Positions 1 through 12,200 are shown, numbered from the stretch's first letter. The stretch: DNA of 64,000 bases from Morella rubra (GCA_003952965.2 CM025850.1:2417580-2481579), one strand, 5' to 3'. Notes: generated by a model from the letters alone, not told the origin. Numbers and translations are program-made.

Positions 1-2395
1 CTAGAAAAATATTCAAATAACTTAATTAGCACATGTTTACGATTCATAGTAATTTTATGAATTTTCTCAAATGAAGTCATGACTGTTTTTTTATTCAGCC
101 TCCTAAATCAGGGAGGTAGATCTAATCTTCTAAAAGAAATGACTTCTTCTATTTATTTCTTGATCATTAAATTTTTCTACTTATCCCTTTAGACTATTTC
201 TGCAAGGAACTTCTTCGGGGTCTTGTCATATATATATATATACCATTATATTTTCTGGCTTTTAGAGTAATTTGAATTTAAGGAGATATCTTTAATGTAA
301 ATATATACTCAAATTAATACTGATAAATCAGTAAAAATAATTGAGAGTAATTTATCAAGACCTAAAATTATAGAGGTTAATTTTACAAAAATAAACTTTT
401 AAAAGAAAATAATCTGATCTTAAGAAAATGATAGATGGTTTGTTGTCATCAAAATCAAATGTGAAATGGGGTTATCATATAACTTTAGAGCTAACAATTT
501 AATTCCCTTTTTTGACTATAACAAAATATTCAATGATGCGTATATAAAAGAGATTATTTCAATTGCACAAATCTCTAAGCTCTCCCTTAGCGTGGGCTTA
601 GATAAAAGTTTGATTTTTCAAAAATTATAATCAAGTTGAATTTCATAATTTATCATTGGGTAAGGTGTGGATATTACTGCCGACGAGAGAGTCGTTGTCT
701 AGTTAACCAATACTCGGCCCATAGCCCATAGGGATAGAGTACTCAACCAAATGCAGAAACGCGGGGTGCATGGAACGAATTTTTCTCATTATTAAAAATA
801 ATTAAAAAAAATAAATAAATCTCTCTTTCACCGAACTGGTCTGTTTTGGTCTTTTCACCTCATACTACTTTAAAATGCTGGATGATGTACGCCAAATAGC
901 ACATATTTGTGATCGTAAACTTAGATCACTAGACTGGAGGTGGTTATATGGGTTAGTTTGGACGGGCAGTTTGCATGGAGGTTTTTACTGCCATGTGGGC
1001 CCCACATATAGACTCTAACTAACTGCTCGTTTAAAGTACGGCTCCCACCTAAACTAAACACACTCTTGGCAGCGTTCACAAATTGCGTGAATCTGGAGGC
1101 CCCAGTTCCGTTAAATTACATCTATGCCATTGCCAGCTCCACAGCTGATGTTTCTCCTCCCAATTGAGGCCCTCACTGACCGCCAATTTCAAATTTAGCT
1201 TTTCCTGTTCAGGCCAGACAAATTCCCAAAGGGATTCGTTAGTTTGTTGTCTTTTCTCTCTAAAATGTATTTTAAGGTTATATTTTTCCTTCAAAAGTTT
1301 GTGTTTCTACCTTTATAACATATTTTTGTTTTCTGAGTTATTGTCGGACAAAGTAGTACTTTAGATTCATTAAACATATTATATATATTGCCTCATCTGC
1401 TATATTAAAGAAGTTCCATTTTTAGTTGACGTAGATCATATGAGGTCGGTCCTGCAAGCAACCTAACCTAGACCTACATAGAAGTACTGGGACTCAAAGG
1501 ACACCTGTTCAAGTCAAAAGTATTGCCTTCAGCTCAGTACTGTCTGGAAATTCTTTTCTCTTGTTTCCTTTGTCGGTTAATCAAAATATAAAGCAGACCG
1601 ACTAAGTTGGCATAAAGAACACGGTGATCATATGGGCCCTCCACGGCCCCAACAAACCAAAAGCTTGGGGATTCGTTTGGTACAGCTATGTTGTTGTAAT
1701 GTTATGAAAGAAATTATGACATTTTCGTAAAGCCCCAGAATTAAGAAGCTAGCGTGTACATGACTGCCTAGCTGGGGCTCCCAGGATCCTTCTGTTGCTA
1801 TGACTCTTTCCAACATGCATATTGCTTCTCGTTCTCGTTCTCCCTCTCTCACATGCACAAAAATTATAGCACTGTGAGTGTGGAACTCTTCGTAAGAGAA
1901 ATCATGAAAGCTAACCAAAAAGGAGACAAAAAAAGCCTTGGAGGCTGGCATTCTTGTTGCAAAAAAGTGAGCGTATAAGTTTCGTCTTTGATTGGCCCAT
2001 CAACGTGTCTGCTTTAATTTGCTAAAAGATGCTTTTCACGTGCCCTAATCAAATGGATTACCAAATTTTTTGTCCCAAAAGAAAGACATGAGCATAGCTT
2101 GAACGAATGGCGTTACCGTATTTGCGAGGCAAAGCCAATGACCAGTTTGGGAAGAAGCGGCAGGAGGCGGGGAGCGCGAGTAATATACACTGCAAATGAC
2201 GCGGGGCTGATCAGTATCAAAGGGTTCAAAATACACGGAGCTCATGAGTGGGCCCCACTGACGGGAGTCTCAGCAACAACCTCTCCCTCATCTAATTAAA
2301 ATAAAGAAAATGAGAATTCTTCGGAGATGTTTGTAGTTTCACTCACTCCTCCTACCCCTTCCCTTCCCCTTTCCTTGTGTTGGTCTCAATCCCTA
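1..2395. other. Upstream intergenic flank of the bHLH gene
   Basis: I find no convincing coding region here. Short open frames on both strands lack family signatures and typical splice context. A (TA)n microsatellite occupies 228-242. A CT-rich stretch lies at about 1825-1850. At about 945-1065 there is a weak inverted similarity (a segment reading GGTTAGTTTGGACGGG against GGTGGGAGCC-type sequence on the other side) that could be an eroded MITE, but the arms match only partly. The last few hundred bases probably hold the promoter of the downstream bHLH gene. Confidence 0.5.
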
Positions 2396-2403
2396 TCTCT
2401 CTC

Positions 2404-2415
2404 TATATATAATAA
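2404..2415 (+). promoter_or_regulatory. Probable TATA box of the bHLH gene
   Basis: A TATATATAATAA stretch follows a CT-rich tract (about 2340-2400) and lies about 360 bp upstream of the chosen ATG. It is followed by a pyrimidine-rich leader, as is common in plant core promoters. Placement is by sequence appearance only. The transcription start would be expected about 30 bp downstream. Confidence 0.45.
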
Positions 2416-2531
2416 TTTACGGGTGGAATTTCGGACACACATCTTCTGCTCTACCTCTCTACCTTTACTTGCTCTGTTCGTCATTTGGGTTTTCCTTGCA
2501 ACCTTTAAAACTGTTGCGAATTTCTGCTCAA

Positions 2532-2723
2532 GTGAGTGCTCGTTTCTATCTTAATTTCGAGCTAGCTTTTCTGACCAATACAATGCCCGTTTGTACTATT
2601 CATTACCTAAATGTTTGCGGTTAAATTGGTTGTGGATAGCACTCCGAGTGGATGGTGTGGTACGGTTCTTGAATATCAATGTGCTTATCGCTCTATTTTT
2701 GGGTTTTTGTTTAATTGGTGCAG
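2532..2723 (+). other. Probable 5'-UTR intron of the bHLH gene
   Basis: A strong donor (CAA|GTGAGTG) at 2532 and an acceptor ending in GGTGCAG at 2723 bound a T-rich 192-bp segment upstream of the ATG. The continuous open frame that runs from 2591 into the gene starts with TTG and encodes a hydrophobic stretch not expected in this family, so it is better read as intron plus UTR than as an N-terminal extension. Confidence 0.5.
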
Positions 2724-2773
2724 ACAGAGAACCCCAAGAGACAGGAGACAACAAATCAGAGTCTGATCCAAAG

Positions 2774-4547
2774 ATGTTAGTGGAGACTGGATGCTATGAT
2801 CTCAACCCGAGGACAGAAGCTGAAGTGGCTGCAGCAGTAGCAGAGGATGGCTTTTCCCAGACAGTCCCAAACTGCACCCACAATACCCATAACGGTTTGG
2901 AAGAGAATCTCAGACTCGCTATGGAGGAGATCTCATACCACCAATATCAACACAACCACCATGACCAGAACCACAACCAGCCTCCTATCCACGAAGATGC
3001 CGCTGCTGCTGTTGCTGCAGCTACTGCCATGGAGATTGAACTCCAGCAGCAGCTGGCATTTCACATGGATCACTCCTACAACACTTCGGATCATAAAAAT
3101 AACCATAGCTTGGACAACTCTTACATCGCCCATGAGATGCAAGAGATAGATCATTTCAACCATCATCACTCCCACCAGGATCAGCAGTTGCAGCAAATAG
3201 ACATTCACAATGGTCACCAGAATTTTGATTATTCTTCACTACAAAACAGTCCTTACCCCCCAGCACCAGACCTCCTCAATCTCTTCCACTTGCCCAGATA
3301 CTCAGCCTCCCCTTTGCTCACTAGTTCCTCCATCTCCTTCTCAGACCCGTCCCAGAACACCACAAATTATCAGAACGCGCATGGCCTTCTGGGAGACGTT
3401 CCAACCGCGGCGGACAGCGCCTCCAGCGCATCCGTTTTATATAACCCAGTATTTCATTTAAACCTACCTCCACAGCCTCCTTTGATCAGGGAATTGTTTG
3501 AGTCTTTACCGAATGGCTACATGCCCGGCTCAAGGAATGGTTCCTTATTCGGCCCAGGAGGGGATGAAAGAGAAGGAAGTGGGAGTGTGACGTACCAAGA
3601 TGGGGATGTGAGGCAGTTTGAGAATGGAGTGCTGGAATTCACCAGGGACATGGCCTGTATCGCAAAAGGAAGAGATGGAGAAACCAAACACTTCGCCACT
3701 GAGCGTCACAGGAGACAACAGTTGAACGACAAGTACCAGGCATTGAGGAGCCTTGTACCTAACCCTACCAAGGTATACACACATCATATTTCTTCGAGTT
3801 TTAGTTGATAAATCGCCATTATTTCCTTGCTGACGAATTTTTATATTATTTTGCTTTATGCTTGTTCTTGGGGTGGCGCCGTAAAAATATCGAAAGATCG
3901 ATAGGGCATCTGTCGTTGGGGATGCCATAGAATACATCAAAGAGCTCATTAGGACAGTTAATGAGCTCAAGTTGCTGGTTGACAAAAAGAGATGTGGGAG
4001 AGAGAGAAGCAAGAGGCACAAGACTGAAGCCGACGATGCAGTCGGGGATGTGGAGAGCTGCAACACGAAGCCTCTTTGTGACACTGACCACTCCTACAAT
4101 ATTGGATCTTTGAGGAGCTCATGGCTTCAGAGGAAATCCAAAGACACCGAGGTTGACGTCCGCATCATCGAGGACGAGGTGACCATCAAACTGGTTCAGC
4201 GGAAGAACAATTGCTTGCTGTTTGTGTCTAAAGTCCTCGACGAGCTTCAGCTGGATCTCCACCATGTTGCTGGCGGCCACATTGGCGATTTCTTCAGCTT
4301 CTTGTTCAATACCAAGGTGCGTAAGAGTAAACTTTTCGTCGACAACTGTTCATTCTAATTTTTGGCATACGATTTGTATCTTACTGTACTGGTGTGGTTG
4401 GTTTTGTTGTAGTGGCCATTTGTTGATGATTTTTGTTTGATTCCGCAGATATTTGAAGGCTCCTCTGTGTATGCGAGCTCTATTGCCAACAAGCTCATCG
4501 ACGTTTTGGACAGACAGTGTGCAGCCGTTCCACCAAGTAACTATTAG
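2774..4547 (+). CDS. bHLH91: bHLH transcription factor, bHLH10/89/91-type (505 aa, 3 coding exons)
   Basis: Coding exons are 2774-3772, 3897-4316 and 4449-4547. All junctions are GT-AG and phase 0, giving 505 residues. The start ATG is the first one after the probable leader intron and begins MLVETGCYDLNP. Residues 45-160 are rich in His/Asn/Gln. Conserved family blocks follow: PDLLNLFHLPR, then FHLNLPPQPPLI. The basic region at about 306-314 keeps the H-E-R residues (HFATERHRR) for E-box binding. The intron falls after PNPTK, inside the bHLH. Exon 2 continues with DRASVVGDAIEYIKEL (second helix). It then carries the C-terminal ACT-like block (SWLQRKSK, TEVDVRI, LDLHHVAGG). Exon 3 adds the usual short tail ending in SNY. 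Family members act redundantly in the anther tapetum, pairing with DYT1. That role is known for the Arabidopsis genes and inferred here. No break or stop was seen. The exact orthologue among bHLH10, 89 and 91 cannot be fixed by eye. Confidence 0.92.
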
Positions 4548-4613
4548 GGCTGGAGGAGGTTGTCCCTGGGAAGCAAGTGACCCTAGAGTTCGAATAAAGT
4601 TGGTGGGAAGGGC

Positions 4614-4634
4614 TATATATATATATATATATAC
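4614..4634. repeat. (TA)n microsatellite in the bHLH 3' UTR/flank
   Basis: An uninterrupted run of alternating T and A starts about 65 bp after the bHLH stop codon. It is a likely length-variable marker. Confidence 0.9.
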
Positions 4635-4927
4635 ACAAGAACATCCATTTATGTATACCGTATTTCATAGATTTGATACTGTGCGAGAGTAAACAAATTG
4701 CATTTAATGGCATGCATGCACGGTAAGCCATTGAGGTATTCTCTCGTTTAATTTTAGAAATCATATGAAATTTCTGGATACTGTTGTTATTTAATCATAT
4801 ATATGCTGCTTTAGATTCGGCTTCAATCTTGAGATGACCTTCTATCAAGTACTACTCATTAATAAGAATGTGAAAGTTATGCTTCAATATTTGTTCGAGT
4901 TCGATATCTATACTGCTATGGGGATCT

Positions 4928-5221
4928 TCACTTTTAGTCCTTAAATTAATATCAAAATATTAAAAAGAGGTCCAAACTACCAAAATTGTCATATTAATTA
5001 CACCCAAAGCTAACAAAATTTCATCAATAATGTTCACCCTGTTATAGAACACAACAGTCAATATTGTGCCATATAACTTATTTTTTGCATATTTCAACCG
5101 TCGGATCCTATGACAGGAAGAATATTGATGCATTTTGATAGTTTTCAGCATAAATGGGATGAATTTTTGAAGTTTGAACATCTTTTTAACATTTTGATAT
5201 TAGTTTAGGGGCTAAAAGTGA
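4928..5221. mobile_element. MITE-like element with about 50-bp terminal inverted repeats
   Basis: The left end reads TCACTTTTAGTCCTTAAATT and the right end, on the opposite strand, reads TCACTTTTAGCCCCTAAACT. The two arms stay similar for about 50 bp (continuing through TAATATCAAAAT and TTAAAAAG). The interior is AT-rich and non-coding. I could not recognise a clear target duplication, so the superfamily is left open. A paralogous flank near 62.9-63.06 kb has the bordering sequences without this insert, which supports a mobile origin. Confidence 0.75.
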
Positions 5222-5481
5222 TGTTTCTCCATATACTATATACCCATTAGATTTGGGAACAACACGAGGAACCTGCCCCTATATTGGATGAGGAGATCAG
5301 GAGAATTGGAGTCATTTTGATATTTTCCATCAGAATTTTGATGCTTCATAAAGTTTCATGACATTTTGAAGTTAGATGCTTAATTAATTCATTCGGAAAA
5401 GATGGGGTTATTATAAAATAAACAATAGTTATAGGGATTGCAGCCTCATACTATAGCTCTAGCTACAAGAAAATCATTCTC
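5222..5481. other. 3' flank of the bHLH gene, no gene seen
   Basis: AT-rich non-coding sequence. About 5237-5330 is similar to 62990-63085 (shared TTTGGGAACA, GAGGAAC and GATGAG-AGATC blocks). The flank ends where the LTR at 5482 begins. Confidence 0.5.
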
Positions 5482-7289
5482 TGCCCACCGTCACGCCCCT
5501 AATTCATGAGGGCATGACCAGAATATATCCCCTCAAACAAAGTAGATTTTTTTTTTCTTTCTTGGGAAGGTAGCCGAGTATAACTTCAACTAAATAACTA
5601 GAACAACCCAACTAGGCACTGTAATCTAAAATAATTATCCATAAAGGATCATAGCCATCACTATTATTTAATACAAACCAGAGTTTAATCGTATTTGCTT
5701 ATAATAAAATTCTTACACAATAATTATAACCATATTTATCATAATAAAGCCTAATATGCATCTTTCTCCATTCATCCTTATTCTACTCTTGGACTTGGTC
5801 TCAGATCCGCACATCATTGGTTATTGTAGGATCTATCTCTTGGCTATCTGGAATGGATATTTTAAAATGGGTGAGTTGTGAAACTCAGTAAGCCAACAGG
5901 AAATGCACTGATGCGTGTGTGTAACATGACTTCTAACAAATAAATGACGAAATTTAATAAGTAATCATTTAACTGTAGGCACACACCTTTAGATAAACAA
6001 AATTACTTTAGAAAATTATATCGTTTTAGAAAAACAAACTTATACTTCACATAATTTAATATCCGCTATGGTAGACCATGTGTACATTATTTCACCCCCA
6101 GAGACAGGGTTAATCGTTTCGTTCACCCCTTTCGTCGAGACCTGTCCCATTCACCCCTTTCGTTGGGACATTTATTTGCCGAGCCGGCTTACCCCCTACT
6201 CAGGCTATTTCATATCATCACATGGTACGGTACCCGTCCCTCTTGCATTTTTGTCAATTCAATAGTACTACCAGGGTCTAAAAATACATCAATCGTATCA
6301 AATATATATATATATATATTTTTTTTTCAATTGTCAACACTGCTCAATCATACATATATTTGTACTTTCCGCAAATATTGCAATTACTTTTGCAACTACC
6401 CAAATGCATTATCCATATGATTATAAGCAAAACATAAAACATTGTAAAATTATTAATCTTTTCATGCTTGTAAAATTTACGCAACATGTAACCAAGAAAT
6501 CATAAAATCATTTCATTCTTTATGTCATGCTAAACAAATGCAAGAACAATATTTCTTATGCGTAAAAATTTCCTGGAAATTCATATGGGTACTATTCACA
6601 TCAAAAAAACTGTACACCTCACTATTCATGCACTATTCACATCAGCAAAATATATATTTTCTTTTAAAACAATAATTCATGCCACTTTTGAAATAACAGT
6701 ACAGTCCACTTACCTGATTCGTGAGCACTGACAATAGGGATTTTCTCCTTAACTATAATACACGAATCCATCATAAGCCTAAGCTTATGAAATACCAACC
6801 AAAACTTTGCACTAAAGCTAAACTTTCCTTTTTCTCTTCCGTCCTTCCTATTTTCCTTTCTTCTCTTCTTCTCTACTCTCCCCTAACGTCTCTCCTTTCT
6901 TTCTTTCTCCTTAACGTCTCATTCGGCAATCCTTCTCTTGCTATTTATAGTCGAGGATTGCCGACATGCATTTAATGCAATCTCTCATCTCTCTTCTTTT
7001 TTTCATCTCAGATGATTGCTCACTTTTTCCTGATTATGAGGCACGCGTCTTAATTCTTTTGCATGCGCTTTCAACTCTCTCTCTCTCACACTCTGCATTT
7101 TGTTTCTTAAGTTTAGAAAATAAAAGTCAAGTGTCACAAAAGGCAAAGCAAAAGCATGCACCTCTCTGCTTGATTTAGGGAGAGGGGCCATGCCAATTTT
7201 TCCTTGCATTTAAAGAGGACGGTTGGTTGCCCCCTTTTCTTTTAGTTGCTTGCTTTCTCTCCTAGGCAATAGGCTAGAGGGCTATGACA
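5482..7289 (-). repeat. 3' LTR of a truncated Ty3/gypsy element (minus)
   Basis: Read on the minus strand, the segment begins TGTCATAGCCC at 7289, directly after a purine-rich PPT (7290-7303, minus-strand AAGGGAGGGAGAA). It ends near 5482 with TGGGCA. The integrase stump at 7854-8524 on the same strand fits this being a 3' LTR. The inner boundary is firm and the outer one approximate. No partner LTR is present in the window, so the element has lost its 5' part. Inside lie GT/CA-rich and (TA)n stretches (about 6302-6320), with no coding capacity. Confidence 0.6.
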
Positions 7290-8524
7290 TTCTCCCTCCC
7301 TTATAAAACTTCTGTTCTCGGAATTTGCTAAAAACAAATAAGAATATCATTCGTACCTGAAGTCGGATAGCTGCACACTTCTTCTTCTGACTCAAAATCT
7401 ACATAAGCCTCAGGTCCTTCATCATCTATTTCCTCAAGACTTGCTAACTTTTTTTCTTTTCGGTCCTTTTCAGTCTCTTTTGAAGACTCTATTTCATATT
7501 AGGTTGAACCTCTCTATTCTCCTTGGGTTCAACTATATTTATACCATCAGTGGTATAGTTGTGGGCATAGCTTGCCTCGGGTTTATCATGAACCTTTTTC
7601 CTTGCTTGCTCTTGCAACCTTAACTGGCTTGGTCCACAACCTAGAGGGAAAGATCTAATAGTCGAAATCTGTCGTCGAGGTGGGTAGGCATGGTCTAGTA
7701 AATTTCCTTCATCATTGGTCGACATGTTCTAAATACAAAAAGGGTTAAAGCTATTATATCCTCATGTGACACATGCACAAATAGATGGAGATCTAAACTC
7801 ACATAAGAAAATAAAAGCTTTTGATTACATCCAATAATTTCATACATAAAATTCTAAACATCACATTCAACCCTAAATAGGTAAGGGTATTTTGCTTGCA
7901 TCTCCTCTTCGAATTCCCAAGTTGCTTCTTCCATTGGATGGTTTCTCCAAAGTACCTTTACCAAGTAAATCTTCTTTGTACGCAATTCTTTTTCTTCTCT
8001 TTCCAAAATCGTCAATGGCCTCTCTTCATGTGTCATATTTTCTTTTATATCCAATGGCTGATAATCAACTACATGGGTCAGATCAGGCACATACTTCCTT
8101 AACATTGATACATGAAAGACATTATGGACTCCTGACAAATTGGGAGGTAAAACAATTCTATATGCGACTGGACCAATCTTTTCCAACACCTCGAATGGTC
8201 CAATGTATCTTGGACTTAACTTTACCTCCTCATTGTCCTTTTCATTAGAGCTATCTTCAAAAAGACTTTATCACCACCTTGAAATTCTAGCTCTCTTCTT
8301 CTTTTATCAACATAGTTCTTTTGTCGATCTTGGGCTACCTTCAACCTATCTTGTATCAACTTGATTTTTTCGCAAGTCTTTTGAACAAGCTGTGGCCCTA
8401 AGATCCGACATTCACCAACATCATCCCAGCATAGAAGTGACCGACACTTCCTTCTACACAGAACCTCATATAGGGCCATTCTGATACTTGCCTGAAAACT
8501 ATTATTATAGGCAAACTCCACCAA
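7290..8524 (-). pseudogene. Ty3/gypsy integrase C-terminus and chromodomain remnant
   Basis: On the minus strand, 8524-8222 encodes the end of the integrase ([35 protein letters not shown]). After a frame change, 8189-7854 encodes the post-integrase and chromodomain segment ([37 protein letters not shown]). These match Tekay/Del-type chromoviruses. Everything upstream (gag, protease, RT, RNase H, catalytic integrase) is missing. The 7290-7853 part is the 3' untranslated stretch before the LTR. The remnant cannot act on its own. Confidence 0.8.
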
Positions 8525-9381
8525 TGTGATATAATATATCCAGCTTCAACATGGAGGCTAATTGATAGAGAGTTCAATGTGTTTTGAAGGGTGAGGTAAG
8601 CGGGGTTATTATGCTAGATTTTCATAAAAAATTGAGGTGATATTTGTGAATTGCATGTTTTATTGAAAACCCTCAAAATTTTATGTGCATTATGTTACAG
8701 TAAAATTGTTATGGAATGTTTTGCATGCATTAGTGTAATCACGAGCCTTTTTAAAGTATATGTTATTATTTGATGATTTATCTCATATTTCATATGTGTA
8801 CAATATTTTGTGGATAATTATTGTATAATATGTGCAAGGTTTTCAAAACTTGAGGCCTAGAGTTCAAAGTTACAGCAATTGGTACAGTGAGTGTGCAAGG
8901 AGTCTACGGATTGCACAACCCTGTTACGGGGGTAAACGTGACCCACAGTTATTGCCAAAGGGATTTTCTATAGTATTATTATAAAGATAAAAGTTGTTTT
9001 GCGGTTATAGTTATATGGATTGAGATTTACAGTTTTCTATTAATTTTTACTTCTTAAGTGTTGCTCCTGATGTGCACCATAGTATAATGATTTTGCTACT
9101 GAGTTGTCGAACTCACCCCTTATTTGTTCTCTTTTTTTAAATGATATTTAGGAGCGTGCCGAGAGTCATGTTAGATGGCGTCTGGGTGGATAGCTAAGAG
9201 AAAGCTTAGAATTTCAGTTAGACCGAGTATTTTCTTTGTAATTTTTTGGTTTTTCAAGAGTTCTAAATGAAGTATTTTTTATTCAATTGTTTTGAAGTTC
9301 TAAACGTGAATTTGTTTTCAAGATTTTTTATTTCTTGATAACAGATTTCTACCCCCTAACCGCCGGGGTTTGGAGCATTAC
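8525..9381 (+). repeat. LTR fragment (R/U5-like) ending in GGAGCATTACA
   Basis: The right end GGGGTTTGGAGCATTACA is a typical Ty3 LTR terminus (its complement starts TGTAATGCTCCAAACC). The body has the block GAGTTGTCGAACTCACCCC and other features common to plant gypsy LTRs. The left boundary is abrupt at the integrase stump, so this is probably a truncated or solo LTR. No ORF of note. Confidence 0.5.
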
Positions 9382-9684
9382 AATCTTTATATTCTAGAAC
9401 TTTTGGATATTTTGGAAATTGAGTTGCCTGTTTCAAAACATTGTTTTGACATTTGTTATTTTTGAAAGATCGTCTTTCTATTTACTCTGGTATTATTGAT
9501 AGTTTGTTTCAAAAAAGTGAATTGAGGACTGTGTGAATGGTTAAAAAAAAACTGAACTTTATATGATATTATTTAGTGAGAGATAAGAATAGATGTATTA
9601 CTTGTATACTTTTGGGGTTTTCGCTTTCATCTTAGAGACAGTTGTTTATATTCTAAACAGGATAGTTACTAAATCTATACCTAA
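9382..9684 (+). pseudogene. Left piece of a split copia element (copia-A), pol region
   Basis: About 9395-9684 is collinear with the reverse complement of about 57370-57085 inside the copia element at 54.7-62.2 kb. Shared blocks include GAACTTTTGGA, TTTACTCTGGTATTATTGATAG, GAACTTTATATGATATT and CTAAATCTATACCTA. The same element resumes at 28614. CACTA-1 begins directly at 9685, so this is the left half of an interrupted host element. Confidence 0.7.
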
Positions 9685-9690
9685 CATTAC

Positions 9691-10395
9691 AAAAAAATAG
9701 ACTTTTAGTGACAAAAAATTTTGTCACTAAAAGTCAATATTTCGTCACTAAAAGAATTAGTGATGAAATTTTTTCGTTACGAGGTTTGTCAGCATATGAA
9801 CGTCACAAAAATGTATTTCGTGACAAAACCCGAATTTCGTCAGGAAAAGATTTTAGTGACGAAAAATTTTCGTCACTAAATATCATGATCGATCTGTATT
9901 TTGACCGATCGATCGGTCTTCATTTTGCAATGATTGAACGGAAAATAAGACCGATCGATCATCAATTTGAAGATGATCGAACGGTAAGTAATGACGATCG
10001 ATCAAATATATATTGCTGATCGATCGATATCTATAACAGATCGAATGGTAACAAAGAAACGATCGATCGTTTAAGTACTACTGATTGGACGAGTTTGTCT
10101 AAGTGATCGATCACTTAAGTTTGACGATCGATCGTGATATTAAAACCGATTGGTCGGTTAATTCAGTGATGGAACGTTGATTACATAACGGATTGATAGG
10201 TGTCATCTGACGATCGATCGTTTATTTCACCACTGATCGGTCACTTAGAGTACCGACGGATCGCTTGCATGGAGCCAATCAATTGTTTACATTACTGATC
10301 AATCATTATTTTAGTATTATTAATATTGGTGATCGAACGGTAGTATTTAACGATCGATCGATTGAACAACAACCGATGCTGATTTGAACGGTGGT
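9691..10395. repeat. CACTA-1 subterminal repeat array (TTTAGTGAC and GATCGATC units)
   Basis: The first about 190 bp alternate TTTAGTGAC and GTCACTAAA blocks in both orientations. From 9889 to 10365 about ten GATCGATC sites occur every 30-60 bp, with degenerate half-sites (GATCGAACGG, CCGATTGGTCGG) between them. In the CACTA superfamily such subterminal repeats bind the element's own transposase proteins; that role is inferred here. Confidence 0.75.
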
Positions 10396-10548
10396 AACAG
10401 AATCAGTTTAAAAAAAAACAATAATAATAGAAAATATTATATAACACTTACTATTACAATAACATTACAATACTCACATTAATGAATATCAGTAATGAAA
10501 AATAATGATCCATAATTAAATCGAAAATAACATCGTAATAATACATAA

Positions 10549-12200
10549 TCACAAAGTTATTACAACATACATGCATCTACCTTTTGAGCCCTCAAACTGG
10601 CTGAATAGTCGCTTTGACATGTCGCTCATTTTCTTCTCCATTACAGAGGACATTTTCTTCTCCAGCTCCTTTGATATTTCTGCCCGTAAGCGCTCTTGTC
10701 CTTTCGCATGCGCTTTTGCTCCTCTTTTCATGCACTCCTCCTGCTCCAACAGGATGCGGTCCTGCTCCACCCACTGCTCCTCATGGTGGTCCTAGCAGTG
10801 TGGCCTCCATCTCAGCTTGCTTGTTCACAAATTCTTGGAAGTCTTTTTCTCTAGCAGCTCTCATCGCTTCTATCTCATCCCTTGCCTTTGCTAGCTAGTG
10901 CTGTAGATCAGAAGACTATGTAGTTAAAGTTGATGAAGGTGGAGGCTTAACCGTGCGTCCTAATCCCCGAACATATCCCGACTTCTTGCCCAATATCTCG
11001 GAATATACTTCAATTTAGGTGTAAGTCTTCCCTTCTAAATCACACTGGCGCTGGAAGGCATCCATCCGTTCCTGAAAAATGACAATAATTACAGAAACAT
11101 TAAAGTAGATAAACTACACATAAATTACATAAAGTAGATTAAATGAAAGCGACTTACATAAATTTCTCTCGCTCCTTCCGAGGTCCAAACACCATCTTTG
11201 TTTGTATAATTCTTTTTATACAGCTCTGCAGGATTGATTTCGCGCTTTCTTGATTTTTCTACATGAAATAGCATAAAGTTATTGACAAACAATATCAATA
11301 AAATTCTAAAATTTAGTACTTAACTTACCATGCAAGCTCGAGTGCGCTGGAACGAGCGCGAACCAGCAGCGTGGTTCACAGTCAACTTTGATCTATTCTT
11401 CTTATTTTGCTCGCTTGTTTCTGCGATATTTTAAGTAATTAAATATTAAAAGAATGTAATATTTAAGCATTGGATTTTTGTAAATCACGTACCATAAATG
11501 CTTCGTTGGTGAACAGATCGCATAACTCCTTCATTGTTCTTTCGTGGTACGAGGTGCGGCTTCAGCAACGCCACCTCTTTACTCAGAAACTTCTTGAAGT
11601 ACACATGCATTTGGTTGCGGTGCGTTCGACGTGCCATCATCATAGTCTCGACCACCGTCCTCACGTCCTCCTGACAGGTGTAGTCAAGGTCAAAGTGGTC
11701 CTGCATAAGTACCAAAACATACAATATTACAATGATAAACGAAATGCTTAACCAAAAATTCTATGTTTACGAGTTTAATCATACCAACACCCGATCCATA
11801 ATGTACTCCTTCACTTCTGTAAGAACATCAGCCCCCTTGTTAACGAAGATTGGAATCAGCCCTCGGACCAACATTCCAATCTTCGTCGATAGGGTGGCAG
11901 CAGTGGAAGACACTCCTCCACACTCTCCCTCCGGATATGCACCGATAATTTCTCGGAACCAGATTTGGACCTAAGACTCTTCTCCAAACCAACTCCACGT
12001 GTCCTACCTCGCTTACACTTAGAAGCAGATGTCGCTACATAAAATGAAAATTAACAAAGTTAGTTGGTCGTTTAACTTAAAAAAATTAAAATATAACTTA
12101 GAATAATTTCTTATATGCACAACTACTAGGACAAGCTGGCGTGCCTTGACTCATGGCTTCATTCGGTCTCGGAGAAGGAGCGTTGGGAGTAGGACTCGGG
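10549..12200 (-). pseudogene. Plant transposase (Ptta/En/Spm family) remnant
   Basis: On minus, several exon-like blocks match the second gene typical of plant CACTA elements. At about 11.72-11.48 kb is a segment ending RSVHQRSIYGT. At 11.43-11.33 kb is the diagnostic core NKKNRSKL, HAAGSRSF. At 11.26-11.16 kb is REINPAELYKKNYTNKDG. At 10.77-10.57 kb a charged coiled-coil tail (KELEKKMSSVMEKKMSDMSKR) closes the protein. The frame changes between blocks, some of which may be introns and some damage. Such proteins probably help TNP2 bind element ends. It lies between the subterminal array and TNP2. Confidence 0.65.

Noticed and set aside
2591-2773. N-terminal extension of the bHLH protein in the same open frame
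   Set aside because: It begins with TTG, is hydrophobic and unlike the family, and overlaps a well-formed intron (GTGAGTG to GCAG). The ATG at 2774 fits the family start.
3545-4091. Minus-strand frames overlapping the bHLH gene
   Set aside because: They are antisense shadows of the coding exons and have no family signature.
9889-10365. Satellite or CRISPR-like array of GATCGATC repeats
   Set aside because: Spacing is irregular, spacers are not unique and the array lies just inside a CACTA terminus. Subterminal transposon repeats explain it.
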